Shown here piece after piece: positions 8,751-16,260 of a DNA stretch of 56,569 nucleotides. Source of the stretch: an uncultured Fretibacterium sp. (lineage in GTDB: Bacteria > Synergistota > Synergistia > Synergistales > Aminobacteriaceae). The stretch is from contig CALGHA010000015.1 of the NCBI GenBank assembly GCA_937915835.1, positions 1 to 56,569 on the forward strand, written 5' to 3'. The notes under the pieces are model-generated. The model saw nothing but the letters and a program-made list of their open reading frames with translations, did no database searches and was not told the DNA's origin. Numbering within the stretch: position 1 is the stretch's first letter; the number at the start of each line of letters is the position of its first letter. The position numbers were made by a program, and so were the translations under genes.

Positions 8751-9502
8751 CCCTTTCTGAGGAAAAAACTTTATGGGATGAATTTACCCGGACACGTTCA
8801 TTACAGGCCCGTGATGCTTTAGTCCTGAAATATTTACCGTTGATAAAATACGTGATAGCCCGAATGTCAGTAACTCCGCCGATTGGATTGGATTACGAGG
8901 ATATTTTGAGTTTTGGTGTGTTTGGACTTCTTGACGCTGTAGATAAATTTGATGCCGGCAAAGGATTTGTTTTCCAGACCTACGCAATTCCCAGAATACG
9001 AGGAGCAATTTTAGACGAATTACGAAAATGTGATTGGTTTTCTCGTTCTGGCCGTGAAAAAGTCCAGCGTCTAAATAAAGCTGTTGAGAGGGTTTTACGT
9101 GATACTGGCGAGGTTGACGATGAGGCAGTAATGCGTGAACTCGGTTTTTCGGAGGAAGAATATTACGAGGTTCAGGATTTAGCATCACGGGGCTACATAA
9201 CTTCGCTCGACGACACAACACCTTTGGACGACGGCGAGGTTTCAATTGAGGCTACACTAGCTGATGACAGGCCTGGAGCTTCGGAATATCTCGATGAAGA
9301 GAGCGAGAAACAGGAATTAACAGAAGCGTTGAGTGAACTTCCGGAACGTGAGAAGCAAATGTTGAGCCTGTATTATTATGAGGGCTTGACGCTAAAGGAG
9401 ATTGGACAAGTTATGGGAGTTTCTGAGAGCCGAGTTTCACAGATACACGGGAAAGCCTTAACGTTGTTGCGAGCGAAAATGCGGCAAAAGCTGAATATGT
9501 AA
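8747..9502 (+). CDS. fliA: Flagellar RNA polymerase sigma factor (FliA/WhiG/SigD)
   Basis: A sigma-70 family factor of the flagellar type (251 residues) that would transcribe late genes such as flagellins and chemotaxis genes. Region 2 is evident (YEDILSFGVFGLLDAVDKF, then YAIPRIRGAILDELRK, typical of FliA/SigD) followed by region 3 and region 4 with a helix-turn-helix (LKEIGQVMGVSESRVSQIH). The start overlaps the cheD stop. The usual anti-sigma FlgM is not seen nearby. Confidence 0.94.
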   Translation: MTLSEEKTLWDEFTRTRSLQARDALVLKYLPLIKYVIARMSVTPPIGLDYEDILSFGVFGLLDAVDKFDAGKGFVFQTYAIPRIRGAILDELRKCDWFSRSGREKVQRLNKAVERVLRDTGEVDDEAVMRELGFSEEEYYEVQDLASRGYITSLDDTTPLDDGEVSIEATLADDRPGASEYLDEESEKQELTEALSELPEREKQMLSLYYYEGLTLKEIGQVMGVSESRVSQIHGKALTLLRAKMRQKLNM

Positions 9503-9516
9503 GGAGTTGAGGGGGA

Positions 9517-11133
9517 ATGTTCGACAAGGAAAATTTTTACTTAGAGGCCACGCCCGACGGGATTTATCTATCGTGTTACGAGAAGAACTTCAAGGAGAGC
9601 GACGTTTACGCATTTTTGAAGGAGTATGGAATTGTCCGATATGATTTTAAGGCTGTTCGAAAATTCATAAAAGATGGCGAGACTGTAAAAGTTTGTGTTC
9701 GTAATCCTGCCTTTGAGAAGGACGCGAAAATTATAGTTACTGTTCCAGCGGACAAGATGACTGCGAGCGTAGCTATTGAGCCTCCATTTTTCGCCAAAGC
9801 CTGGCCTACGGAAGCCGAAATTGTGAAAGCCCTTCAAGCTCATAACGTGAAAGTTGGAATTGACAGCACGGCTATACAATCTTTATTGGCTCGAAAATTA
9901 GCGAATGAGCCTGTTGTTGTTGCAAATGGTGTAGCTCCCGTTCAGGGCAAAGACGCGTATATTGAGTTGTTGAAGGACCCTGACAAGCCGTTTGAGGTTC
10001 GCGATGACGAGAAAATTGACTTTTGGAGCCGAAGCACGATTGTAACTGTTCATCCAGGACAGGAAATAGCGATAAAGCACCCGTTACAGAATGGCAAAAA
10101 TGGGATTGACGTAACCGGAGCTGTTGCGAAGGCTAAGCAAGTTCGGAACGTCAATTTTTCGTTCGGAGAAGGCTTGAAACGAGACGAGGAAAACCCGTTG
10201 TTATTATTGGCGAACGCGGAAGGCCAGCTAAAAAATGACAGGGGAAAATTGCTAGTTTTGCCTGAACTTGATATTCACAGGGACATTGATTTTGCGGTTG
10301 GGAGCATTGATTTCACTGGCGGCGTAAAAATTCATGGTTCCGTTCACGAAGGATTTCACGTAGTAGCTCAGGGAAATATTGAGATTTTCGGGACTGTTGA
10401 AGGAGCTGACATCGACAGCCAGGAAAATATTGTTGTTCAAGGCGGAGTTCGAGGAATGGGCAAAGGAACACTGAGAGCTAATCATGATATCAGCTTAAGT
10501 TTCGGGGATCAGGCGACAATAAGAGCAGGCGGAAGTATCTTAGTCAAGAACGCAATTTTACACAGCCATTTATACGCTCAACGTGCGGTAATTGCATTAG
10601 ACTCCGGCAAACATTCACAGATTACAGGGGGCCGAATTGAAGCGGGCTTAGAAGTCGCGTGTAATATTCTGGGTTCAGAAATGGGCACCAAGACTGAAGT
10701 AATCGTAGGACTTCCTCCGGAGCAGTTAGAGAAGCGAAAAGTTTTTACGGCTGAGATAAAACGTTGTGATGAAAATCTTGAGCGTGTTGAACCGAACTTG
10801 ACTTTGCTAAAACGTTTGGAAGCTGAGGGACAATTGGACGACAACAAGCGGGGAATGTTGATGAACCTAACGAAGATGAAGTTTCAGTTGCAGGCGGCCC
10901 GTGATGCGATGCAAAAGGAGCTTGACGCTCTTGACGAACAGTTAGCTTTGGTGCGAGATAAAGGAATTGTCCGAGTGAAGGATATTTGCTACGGAGGAGT
11001 ATTTATTTCGATACGAGGCTTGAATTACCTAGTTCACGAACCCTGCAAATTTACGTCATTTATTGCCGACGACGAGAAGCGCGCGATTGTCTTAAAGCCT
11101 TATGATTACATGGCCGGCCGAATAGGAGGGTAA
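9517..11133 (+). CDS. FapA family protein (DUF342)
   Basis: A 538-residue DUF342/FapA-type protein, named flagellar assembly protein A in several flagellates; its biochemical role is poorly defined. The N-terminal 150 residues are a mixed region. The middle (about 160-400) is rich in Gly and short beta repeats, typical of the right-handed beta-helix of DUF342. A coiled-coil segment follows (about 400-490) and a small C-terminal beta region ends the protein. It sits 14 bases after the sigma factor and 3 bases before a small charged protein, so it belongs to the flagellar operon. Confidence 0.85.
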   Translation: MFDKENFYLEATPDGIYLSCYEKNFKESDVYAFLKEYGIVRYDFKAVRKFIKDGETVKVCVRNPAFEKDAKIIVTVPADKMTASVAIEPPFFAKAWPTEAEIVKALQAHNVKVGIDSTAIQSLLARKLANEPVVVANGVAPVQGKDAYIELLKDPDKPFEVRDDEKIDFWSRSTIVTVHPGQEIAIKHPLQNGKNGIDVTGAVAKAKQVRNVNFSFGEGLKRDEENPLLLLANAEGQLKNDRGKLLVLPELDIHRDIDFAVGSIDFTGGVKIHGSVHEGFHVVAQGNIEIFGTVEGADIDSQENIVVQGGVRGMGKGTLRANHDISLSFGDQATIRAGGSILVKNAILHSHLYAQRAVIALDSGKHSQITGGRIEAGLEVACNILGSEMGTKTEVIVGLPPEQLEKRKVFTAEIKRCDENLERVEPNLTLLKRLEAEGQLDDNKRGMLMNLTKMKFQLQAARDAMQKELDALDEQLALVRDKGIVRVKDICYGGVFISIRGLNYLVHEPCKFTSFIADDEKRAIVLKPYDYMAGRIGG

Positions 11134-11136
11134 AAA

Positions 11137-11472
11137 ATGCAGCCAGTAAGTATGTTGATGTCGAATTTGAACGTTGAAGCCCAGACCCATCATGCCCCGA
11201 ACGCTTTAGCTGTAGCTCAGGACACCGGACAAAGCCAGGAAATTATCCGTGATGGAATAAAAGTTGTTCAGACTGTCCAAGCCGCCGAAAAGATGAAAGA
11301 AGCACAACGAGTTCACCGTAAGACCGATAATGACGAGCGTGAAGGACGACAACAGGGAAATTCAGGCGACAGCTTTATTCACACGGAACAAAAGAAGCAC
11401 GAAGAGGACAAGAATACGCCGTTGATAAGGGAGAACGTGAAGACTAAGAAGAGTTTTGATTTTCTCGCATAA
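11137..11472 (+). CDS. Unknown small charged protein
   Basis: A 111-residue, strongly charged, likely disordered protein (many Glu, Lys, Gln, Arg; acidic/basic middle from about residue 50) ending in KKSFDFLA. I recognise no family. It starts 3 bases after fapA and ends 8 bases before the WhiA-like gene, so it is probably the tail of the flagellar operon. The C-terminal hydrophobic FDFLA could be a docking motif; this is speculation. Confidence 0.65.
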   Translation: MQPVSMLMSNLNVEAQTHHAPNALAVAQDTGQSQEIIRDGIKVVQTVQAAEKMKEAQRVHRKTDNDEREGRQQGNSGDSFIHTEQKKHEEDKNTPLIRENVKTKKSFDFLA

Positions 11473-11480
11473 GTTATTAT

Positions 11481-12299
11481 ATGGATAAAAATTTGTGGCT
11501 GTCTGAAATCTGGGATGAATGGCTGACCTCACCAGTTATAAATCCTGATGCTGAAGCGTCGGGGTTATTAATGGGTATGAAAAATTTCAAGACAAATCGG
11601 CTCCGAACCGCGCGAAGGCTGACGAGTAAAATTTGGCCGTTGACATCTTATGCTGAAAAATTCCCGTTGGAAGTTTCGATGTTGACAAGTCCCAATCATA
11701 AGCCGTCTGTTAAGTTCACATATTCTACGGAAGTCCTGAAATTTCCGAAAAATTCACGTTCAATTTGGGCATGGCTCAAGGGATTATGGGGAAGCACGGG
11801 CGGATTGTATTTCCCAAAAAACGGCTATTATTTGACGCTCATAATTTCCGGCAAAACTTTTTCCGACACAACCCGTAACATTTTATCCCGCACAAATTTA
11901 TCATGGAGTGAGCACCGAAGCGAATTTGTCTTAAGAAGTCATGAGGACATAACGACATTTTTATACAACATTGGGATTACTTCGGGGGCGTTGGAATTGG
12001 AGGAACGGGCATTAATCAAATCCGCGCGGAACAAGGCCAATTTAGCGAGCAATTACGACACCGCTAACATAACGCGTTCAGTGAAAGCCTCACGAGAGCA
12101 AATCATGATGTCAAGGGAAATTATCTCATCAGGAAAATTTGAGAGCCTGCCGGAAAATTTGCGTGAGGTAATTTTGCTTCGAATGAAGTATCCTGATTAC
12201 ACGCTTGATGAACTTGGAAGGAGTTTAACGCCGCCAATTCAGAAGTCTACGGTAAAATATCGCTGGGATAAAATCAAGAAAATCATCAAGAAAAATTGA
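11481..12299 (+). CDS. whiA: WhiA-like protein
   Basis: WhiA has a degenerate homing-endonuclease-like (LAGLIDADG) domain and a C-terminal helix-turn-helix, and affects sporulation, cell division or metabolism in Gram-positive bacteria. Here the C-terminal half matches the family best: a segment like the ARN-x-ANL...YDTANITRSVKA consensus, then LPENLREVILLRMKYPDYTLDELGRSLTPPIQKSTVKYRW, family-like in spacing. The 272 residues are shorter than the usual 300-plus, mainly at the N-terminus. It lies 8 bases after the flagellar operon and 121 bases before pgk, not in the usual rapZ-yvcK-whiA setting. Confidence 0.72.
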   Translation: MDKNLWLSEIWDEWLTSPVINPDAEASGLLMGMKNFKTNRLRTARRLTSKIWPLTSYAEKFPLEVSMLTSPNHKPSVKFTYSTEVLKFPKNSRSIWAWLKGLWGSTGGLYFPKNGYYLTLIISGKTFSDTTRNILSRTNLSWSEHRSEFVLRSHEDITTFLYNIGITSGALELEERALIKSARNKANLASNYDTANITRSVKASREQIMMSREIISSGKFESLPENLREVILLRMKYPDYTLDELGRSLTPPIQKSTVKYRWDKIKKIIKKN

Positions 12300-12420
12300 C
12301 GTTAAGATTGTTGTAAACTAGATTAACCCGCAAAAATCTCACTCAGTCAAGAAATGCTGTAGTAAAATATTCACATAACAACCCAAACAGAAAAAATTTT
12401 GAATACGGAGGAAATTTGAC

Positions 12421-13611
12421 ATGAAGTTAAAAACTTTTAAGCCTTCCGATGTAGCCGGCAAAAAAGTATTAATGCGCGTTGATTTCAATGTTCCCTTCAA
12501 GAACGGCAAAGTTACCGATAATGCCCGAATTTTAGCGCACACTAGCACCCTTAAGAAATTACTCGATGCTGGCGCAAAAGTTGCTTTAGTTTCCCACTTC
12601 GGCCGCCCCAAAGGAAAAGTTGATCCTGCATATTCTCTTTCACAGATTGTCCCGGATATTGAGAAAGCCTATAACTTGAAAGTAGTTTTTGTTGATGACT
12701 GCGTAGGCCCGAAAGTTGCAAAAGCTGTTGATGCCTTGAAAGAAGGCGAAATTGTCGTATTGGAGAACTCACGTTATCACCCTGAAGAGCAGAAGAACGA
12801 TGAGGAATTTTCAAAGAAGATGGCAGCTCCGTTTGATGTTTTCGTAATGGACGCTTTCAGTGCTTCCCATCGTGCAGACTGTTCAACATGCGGTGTAATC
12901 CCGTTCGTGAAAGCCGCGTTTGCTGGTGATTTACTCATGCGTGAGGGCGATATGCTCGGTGCAGTGAGTGAAAATCCGGCGAAACCTTACGTGTTAATTC
13001 TCGGCGGGGCAAAAGTTTCTGACAAAATCGCAATCGTCGGAAATCTTCTTGACAAGGCCACAACAATTTTAATCGGCGGCGGAATGGCTTACACATTCTT
13101 GAAGGCTGAGGGTAAGGAAATCGGCAAGTCATTATGCGACACAGAAAGACTTGACTTTGCGAAAGACACGTTGAAGAAAGCTGCTGAGATGGGCGTAAAA
13201 ATTTTATTGCCAGTTGACAGCGTTGTAGCTTCTGGAATGGACGCTTCCGACACCGAGATAGTTTCAAGCGACGCTATGCCTGCTGACAAGATGGGCTTAG
13301 ACATTGGGCCTGAGACGGTTAAAAACTTCATCGCTGCTCTTGACGGCGCGAAGTCAGTATTATGGAACGGCCCGATGGGAGTATTCGAGGATGACAAGTT
13401 CGCAGAAGGCACGAAGAAACTTGCTGAAGCAGTCGCGGATTTAACGCAGAAGCAGGGAACTGTTACGGTCATCGGCGGAGGAGACACAGCGAGCGCAGTT
13501 CGTCAGTTCAAAGTTGCTGATAAAGTTTCGCATGTATCAACCGGCGGCGGTGCAAGCCTGGAATATTGCGAGGGCAAGAAACTTCCTGGAATGGAACCGT
13601 TCAGGATTTAA
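12421..13611 (+). CDS. pgk: Phosphoglycerate kinase
   Basis: Converts 1,3-bisphosphoglycerate and ADP to 3-phosphoglycerate and ATP in glycolysis. The 396-residue length is standard. Diagnostic segments are RVDFNVP (20-26), SHFGRPKG, NSRYHPEEQKND, GGAKVSDKI, GGGMAYTFLKA, WNGPMGVFE and GGGDTASAV near the C-terminus. A good Shine-Dalgarno (ACGGAGG) lies 8 bases before the ATG. tpiA follows 15 bases downstream; no gapdh gene is present here. Confidence 0.98.
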   Translation: MKLKTFKPSDVAGKKVLMRVDFNVPFKNGKVTDNARILAHTSTLKKLLDAGAKVALVSHFGRPKGKVDPAYSLSQIVPDIEKAYNLKVVFVDDCVGPKVAKAVDALKEGEIVVLENSRYHPEEQKNDEEFSKKMAAPFDVFVMDAFSASHRADCSTCGVIPFVKAAFAGDLLMREGDMLGAVSENPAKPYVLILGGAKVSDKIAIVGNLLDKATTILIGGGMAYTFLKAEGKEIGKSLCDTERLDFAKDTLKKAAEMGVKILLPVDSVVASGMDASDTEIVSSDAMPADKMGLDIGPETVKNFIAALDGAKSVLWNGPMGVFEDDKFAEGTKKLAEAVADLTQKQGTVTVIGGGDTASAVRQFKVADKVSHVSTGGGASLEYCEGKKLPGMEPFRI

Positions 13612-13626
13612 GGAGAAAAATTCACG

Positions 13627-14376
13627 ATGAGCAAGAAGATTTATCTTTATGGCAACTGGAAGATGAACAACACCTACAGCGAGACCGAAAAATTTTTTGC
13701 TGAGTTCGAAGGAGCTTATGCCCCCTACAAGAATGATGCTAATCTCGAAGTAGGAATTTTCGCGCCGTTTACGTCATTATGGCCTCTTTCACAGGGAGCG
13801 CAGAAGTGCGGAATTGTTTACGGAGCACAGAACGTTTATTACGAGCCAAAAGGAGCCTTCACCGGCGAGATTTCAATCCCCATGCTTCAGGAATACAAAG
13901 TTACGCATATAATTCTCGGACACAGTGAACGCCGTCATATCTTCCTTGAGAGTGATGAAGTAATCGCGAAAAAGACAAAAGCCGTGCTTGACGCGGGAAT
14001 GATCCCTGTATTCTGTTATGGTGAGACGCTTGAAGAGCGCGAGAGCGGAAACACTTTCAGCGTCATGGAACGTCAGCTTAAGAGTGTATTAAACGGCTTG
14101 ACATCTGCAGAAGTCGAGAAAATTATTTACGCCTATGAACCAGTCTGGGCAATCGGAACCGGCAAAACTGCAACACCTGACCAAGCTGAAGAAGTTTGCG
14201 GCTGGAGCAGAAAGTTAATCGGCGATGATAAAGTCGTAATTCTTTACGGCGGAAGCGTCAAAGGCTCAAACGCTAAGGAATTATTATCAATGAAGGACAT
14301 CGACGGAGCTTTAGTCGGCGGCGCTTCACTTAAACCTGCCTCATTCCTTGAAATTTACGCGGCCTACAAAGGATAA
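13627..14376 (+). CDS. tpiA: Triosephosphate isomerase
   Basis: Interconverts dihydroxyacetone phosphate and glyceraldehyde 3-phosphate. The 249-residue protein keeps the catalytic set: Lys12 in GNWKMN, His99 in LGHSERR and Glu171 in AYEPVWAIGTG, with the phosphate loops near LYGGSVKG and GALVGGASL. It is 15 bases behind pgk and ends just before a strong terminator, so pgk-tpiA is a two-gene unit, perhaps also read from upstream. Confidence 0.98.
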   Translation: MSKKIYLYGNWKMNNTYSETEKFFAEFEGAYAPYKNDANLEVGIFAPFTSLWPLSQGAQKCGIVYGAQNVYYEPKGAFTGEISIPMLQEYKVTHIILGHSERRHIFLESDEVIAKKTKAVLDAGMIPVFCYGETLEERESGNTFSVMERQLKSVLNGLTSAEVEKIIYAYEPVWAIGTGKTATPDQAEEVCGWSRKLIGDDKVVILYGGSVKGSNAKELLSMKDIDGALVGGASLKPASFLEIYAAYKG

Positions 14377-14385
14377 TTTACATTG

Positions 14386-14420
14386 CCCCTTCGCATACTC
14401 GACGAGGGGGTATTTTTATT
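14386..14420 (+). terminator. Rho-independent terminator after tpiA
   Basis: An 8-bp stem (CCCCTTCG pairing with CGAGGGGG, one G-T pair) with a 9-base loop is followed by TATTTTTATT. It separates pgk-tpiA from the exported-protein gene, whose ribosome site begins about 6 bases after the T-rich run. Confidence 0.85.
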
Positions 14421-14442
14421 GCTCAAAGGAGGAATACGAAAC

Positions 14443-16158
14443 TTGAAGCTGAGAAAATATCTTGCAATCGCTGTTTTTACGTTGATGATTTTTTCGAGTT
14501 CGGCATATGCTTTAAGTCTGGGCGATTTACTTGCACCGATAACGCCGAGTTCGGAGCCTGAAGTTTCATTGAGCCTGTCAAAACCTGAAGATGCCTTAAG
14601 TCAGCGTTCGAATGACAGCATATATTTTGTTCTGAGATTGGCCGATACGTCGAAATTTCTAAAGTGGCTTTTGTCGCGCGAGAATATCAACGTATTCATG
14701 CCGTTAATTCTTGGCTCAAAAAGTTCCAATGAGATTATCGGGGGCCTTGAGATTATCAGCTCAATCATCGATAACACACCGTTGAAGTCAGCGGCTCTAA
14801 CTGTCGGCATCAACAAATCCGAGATAAAGTCAGGCATTCCGTTTTTCCAGATGGCATTTACCGTTGATAATTCCGTCAGCTCAATCGTGAAAAAAATTGC
14901 TCAGGGTGATGCATCAGCGGTTGACATCGCGAAGTTGCTTCTTGGAACGAAGAGCCCGTTAGCGTCGTTAGCAGAGACGATGATAAAAGTTGAGAAGGCC
15001 GGCGACAATATTCTCAGGATTGACAACGAAGTTTTCATGAAGGCTCAGGACGGATTAATCATGCTTGGAACGTCATTAAACGAGGTAAAATCGGCGATTG
15101 ACGCTTTCAACAATTCCCATTCCCGAATGTTTGAGAAAAATTCGCGACGTTTCAACAAGAAGGATTTTGCGTTTCTTCATATTGACCCTGACACGTTGAT
15201 AAAACTTGACACGGACAAGGACCTTGACGATTTGAAGCTCACAGAATATTTCGGCAAGCCGTTGGAGATTGAGTTTGCTTTTGAGAGGTTGAAGGATAAA
15301 TTTACGGTTTCGACGGGAATAAATTTGCTGAACTCGTTAAAGAAAAAATATGCGAGCAAAATAACATCTCAGAAGTTACAGCCTGTGAAGGGCGGGAATA
15401 TTGACCTTGACAACGCGGGAAGTTCAAAAGTTCCGTTGTTCACGATGGGAGCGTATCTAAATTTTTCGTCGTTCAAGGATAGTCCGGAGCTGAAAACAAT
15501 TTTGAAGAGTACGTTGCGTCAGCTTAAAAACCGTTTTGGTATCACGGATGATGATGTTACGGGATTGCTGAACGGGCCTTTTTCTCTGGTGATCAATGGA
15601 AACGTTGAAGTTGAGAGCTTCAAAATCCCGGCATTATATTTTTCGCAGTCCGGAAGAAAAGGAGTTGCCGCAAAAGTTTATGACAAACTTGATAAATCCC
15701 CTCATTTCCAGAAAGTCCAAGATGGAATTTTGCAGGTTGACTCGTCATTAAGCCCTATATCCTGTCTTGTCAGCAATCGTAATGAGACGTTAGACATTGC
15801 CTTTGCTGAATTGGCGAGCTTGTTGGAAAAACCGGAGATGTCGCCTGCACTTTCTGACCTGATGAATAAATATGCGATTTCAGCATTATGGATAAATTTT
15901 TCGGGTATTCAATCATGGCTGAACGACGATGAAAACGGAGTGTTTGCATTTGCCGCTCCTGTAGCTAAAATCATGGGCTATGGAAAATACATAGATGCTC
16001 TGAAAGATATTCTGAGTGCTCAGTTGTCGGTGCCGTCTGTTGCGATATGGGCGGAAAATTCGGAAGTTTTTCACACTGAGTATTCGATTTCCGAGATTAA
16101 TCCTGAAGAAGGATTGTTCGCAAAGTTCGTGAAGATTTATCGGGATTTCAGCAAGTAA
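14443..16158 (+). CDS. Exported protein of unknown function
   Basis: A 571-residue protein with an N-terminal signal peptide (MKLRKYLAIAVFTLMIFSSS, then AYALS as a likely signal peptidase I site). I place the start at TTG 14443 because AAAGGAGG lies 10 bases upstream and the signal peptide begins there; the frame is open further 5' but passes through the terminator. The mature part is soluble, without lipobox or membrane anchor, and resembles in style the large periplasmic DUF3352-type proteins (repeated alpha/beta segments with FLKWLLSREN-like and GTSLNEV-like pieces). I cannot assign a function. It is flanked by two terminators, so it appears to be monocistronic or fed by readthrough. Confidence 0.8.
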   Translation: MKLRKYLAIAVFTLMIFSSSAYALSLGDLLAPITPSSEPEVSLSLSKPEDALSQRSNDSIYFVLRLADTSKFLKWLLSRENINVFMPLILGSKSSNEIIGGLEIISSIIDNTPLKSAALTVGINKSEIKSGIPFFQMAFTVDNSVSSIVKKIAQGDASAVDIAKLLLGTKSPLASLAETMIKVEKAGDNILRIDNEVFMKAQDGLIMLGTSLNEVKSAIDAFNNSHSRMFEKNSRRFNKKDFAFLHIDPDTLIKLDTDKDLDDLKLTEYFGKPLEIEFAFERLKDKFTVSTGINLLNSLKKKYASKITSQKLQPVKGGNIDLDNAGSSKVPLFTMGAYLNFSSFKDSPELKTILKSTLRQLKNRFGITDDDVTGLLNGPFSLVINGNVEVESFKIPALYFSQSGRKGVAAKVYDKLDKSPHFQKVQDGILQVDSSLSPISCLVSNRNETLDIAFAELASLLEKPEMSPALSDLMNKYAISALWINFSGIQSWLNDDENGVFAFAAPVAKIMGYGKYIDALKDILSAQLSVPSVAIWAENSEVFHTEYSISEINPEEGLFAKFVKIYRDFSK

Positions 16159-16191
16159 AAAAAGTTTTCACGCAAAATTAATAAATCACAG

Positions 16192-16231
16192 TACCTCCAG
16201 GCTCCTTATGGGGGGTCTGGGGGTAATTTTT
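16192..16231 (+). terminator. Strong rho-independent terminator before nrdJ
   Basis: A 14-bp fully paired stem (with a few G-T pairs): TACCTCCAGGCTCC pairs with the arm at 16212-16225, 6-base loop, then AATTTTT. It ends transcription of the exported-protein gene. Only about 30 bases lie between it and nrdJ, so a long riboswitch leader for nrdJ does not fit downstream of it. Confidence 0.88.
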
Positions 16232-16260
16232 ACACACGAAAGGGGAAGAAATGACATATA

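Noticed and set aside
8784..9245. 153-codon - strand frame over the sigma factor gene
   Set aside because: Shadow of the sigma factor coding sequence; no domain and Arg/Leu-rich composition typical of antisense frames.
16192..16231. Possible cobalamin riboswitch before nrdJ
   Set aside because: The GC-rich structure is a simple hairpin with a T-run, a terminator; no room for the conserved riboswitch core.
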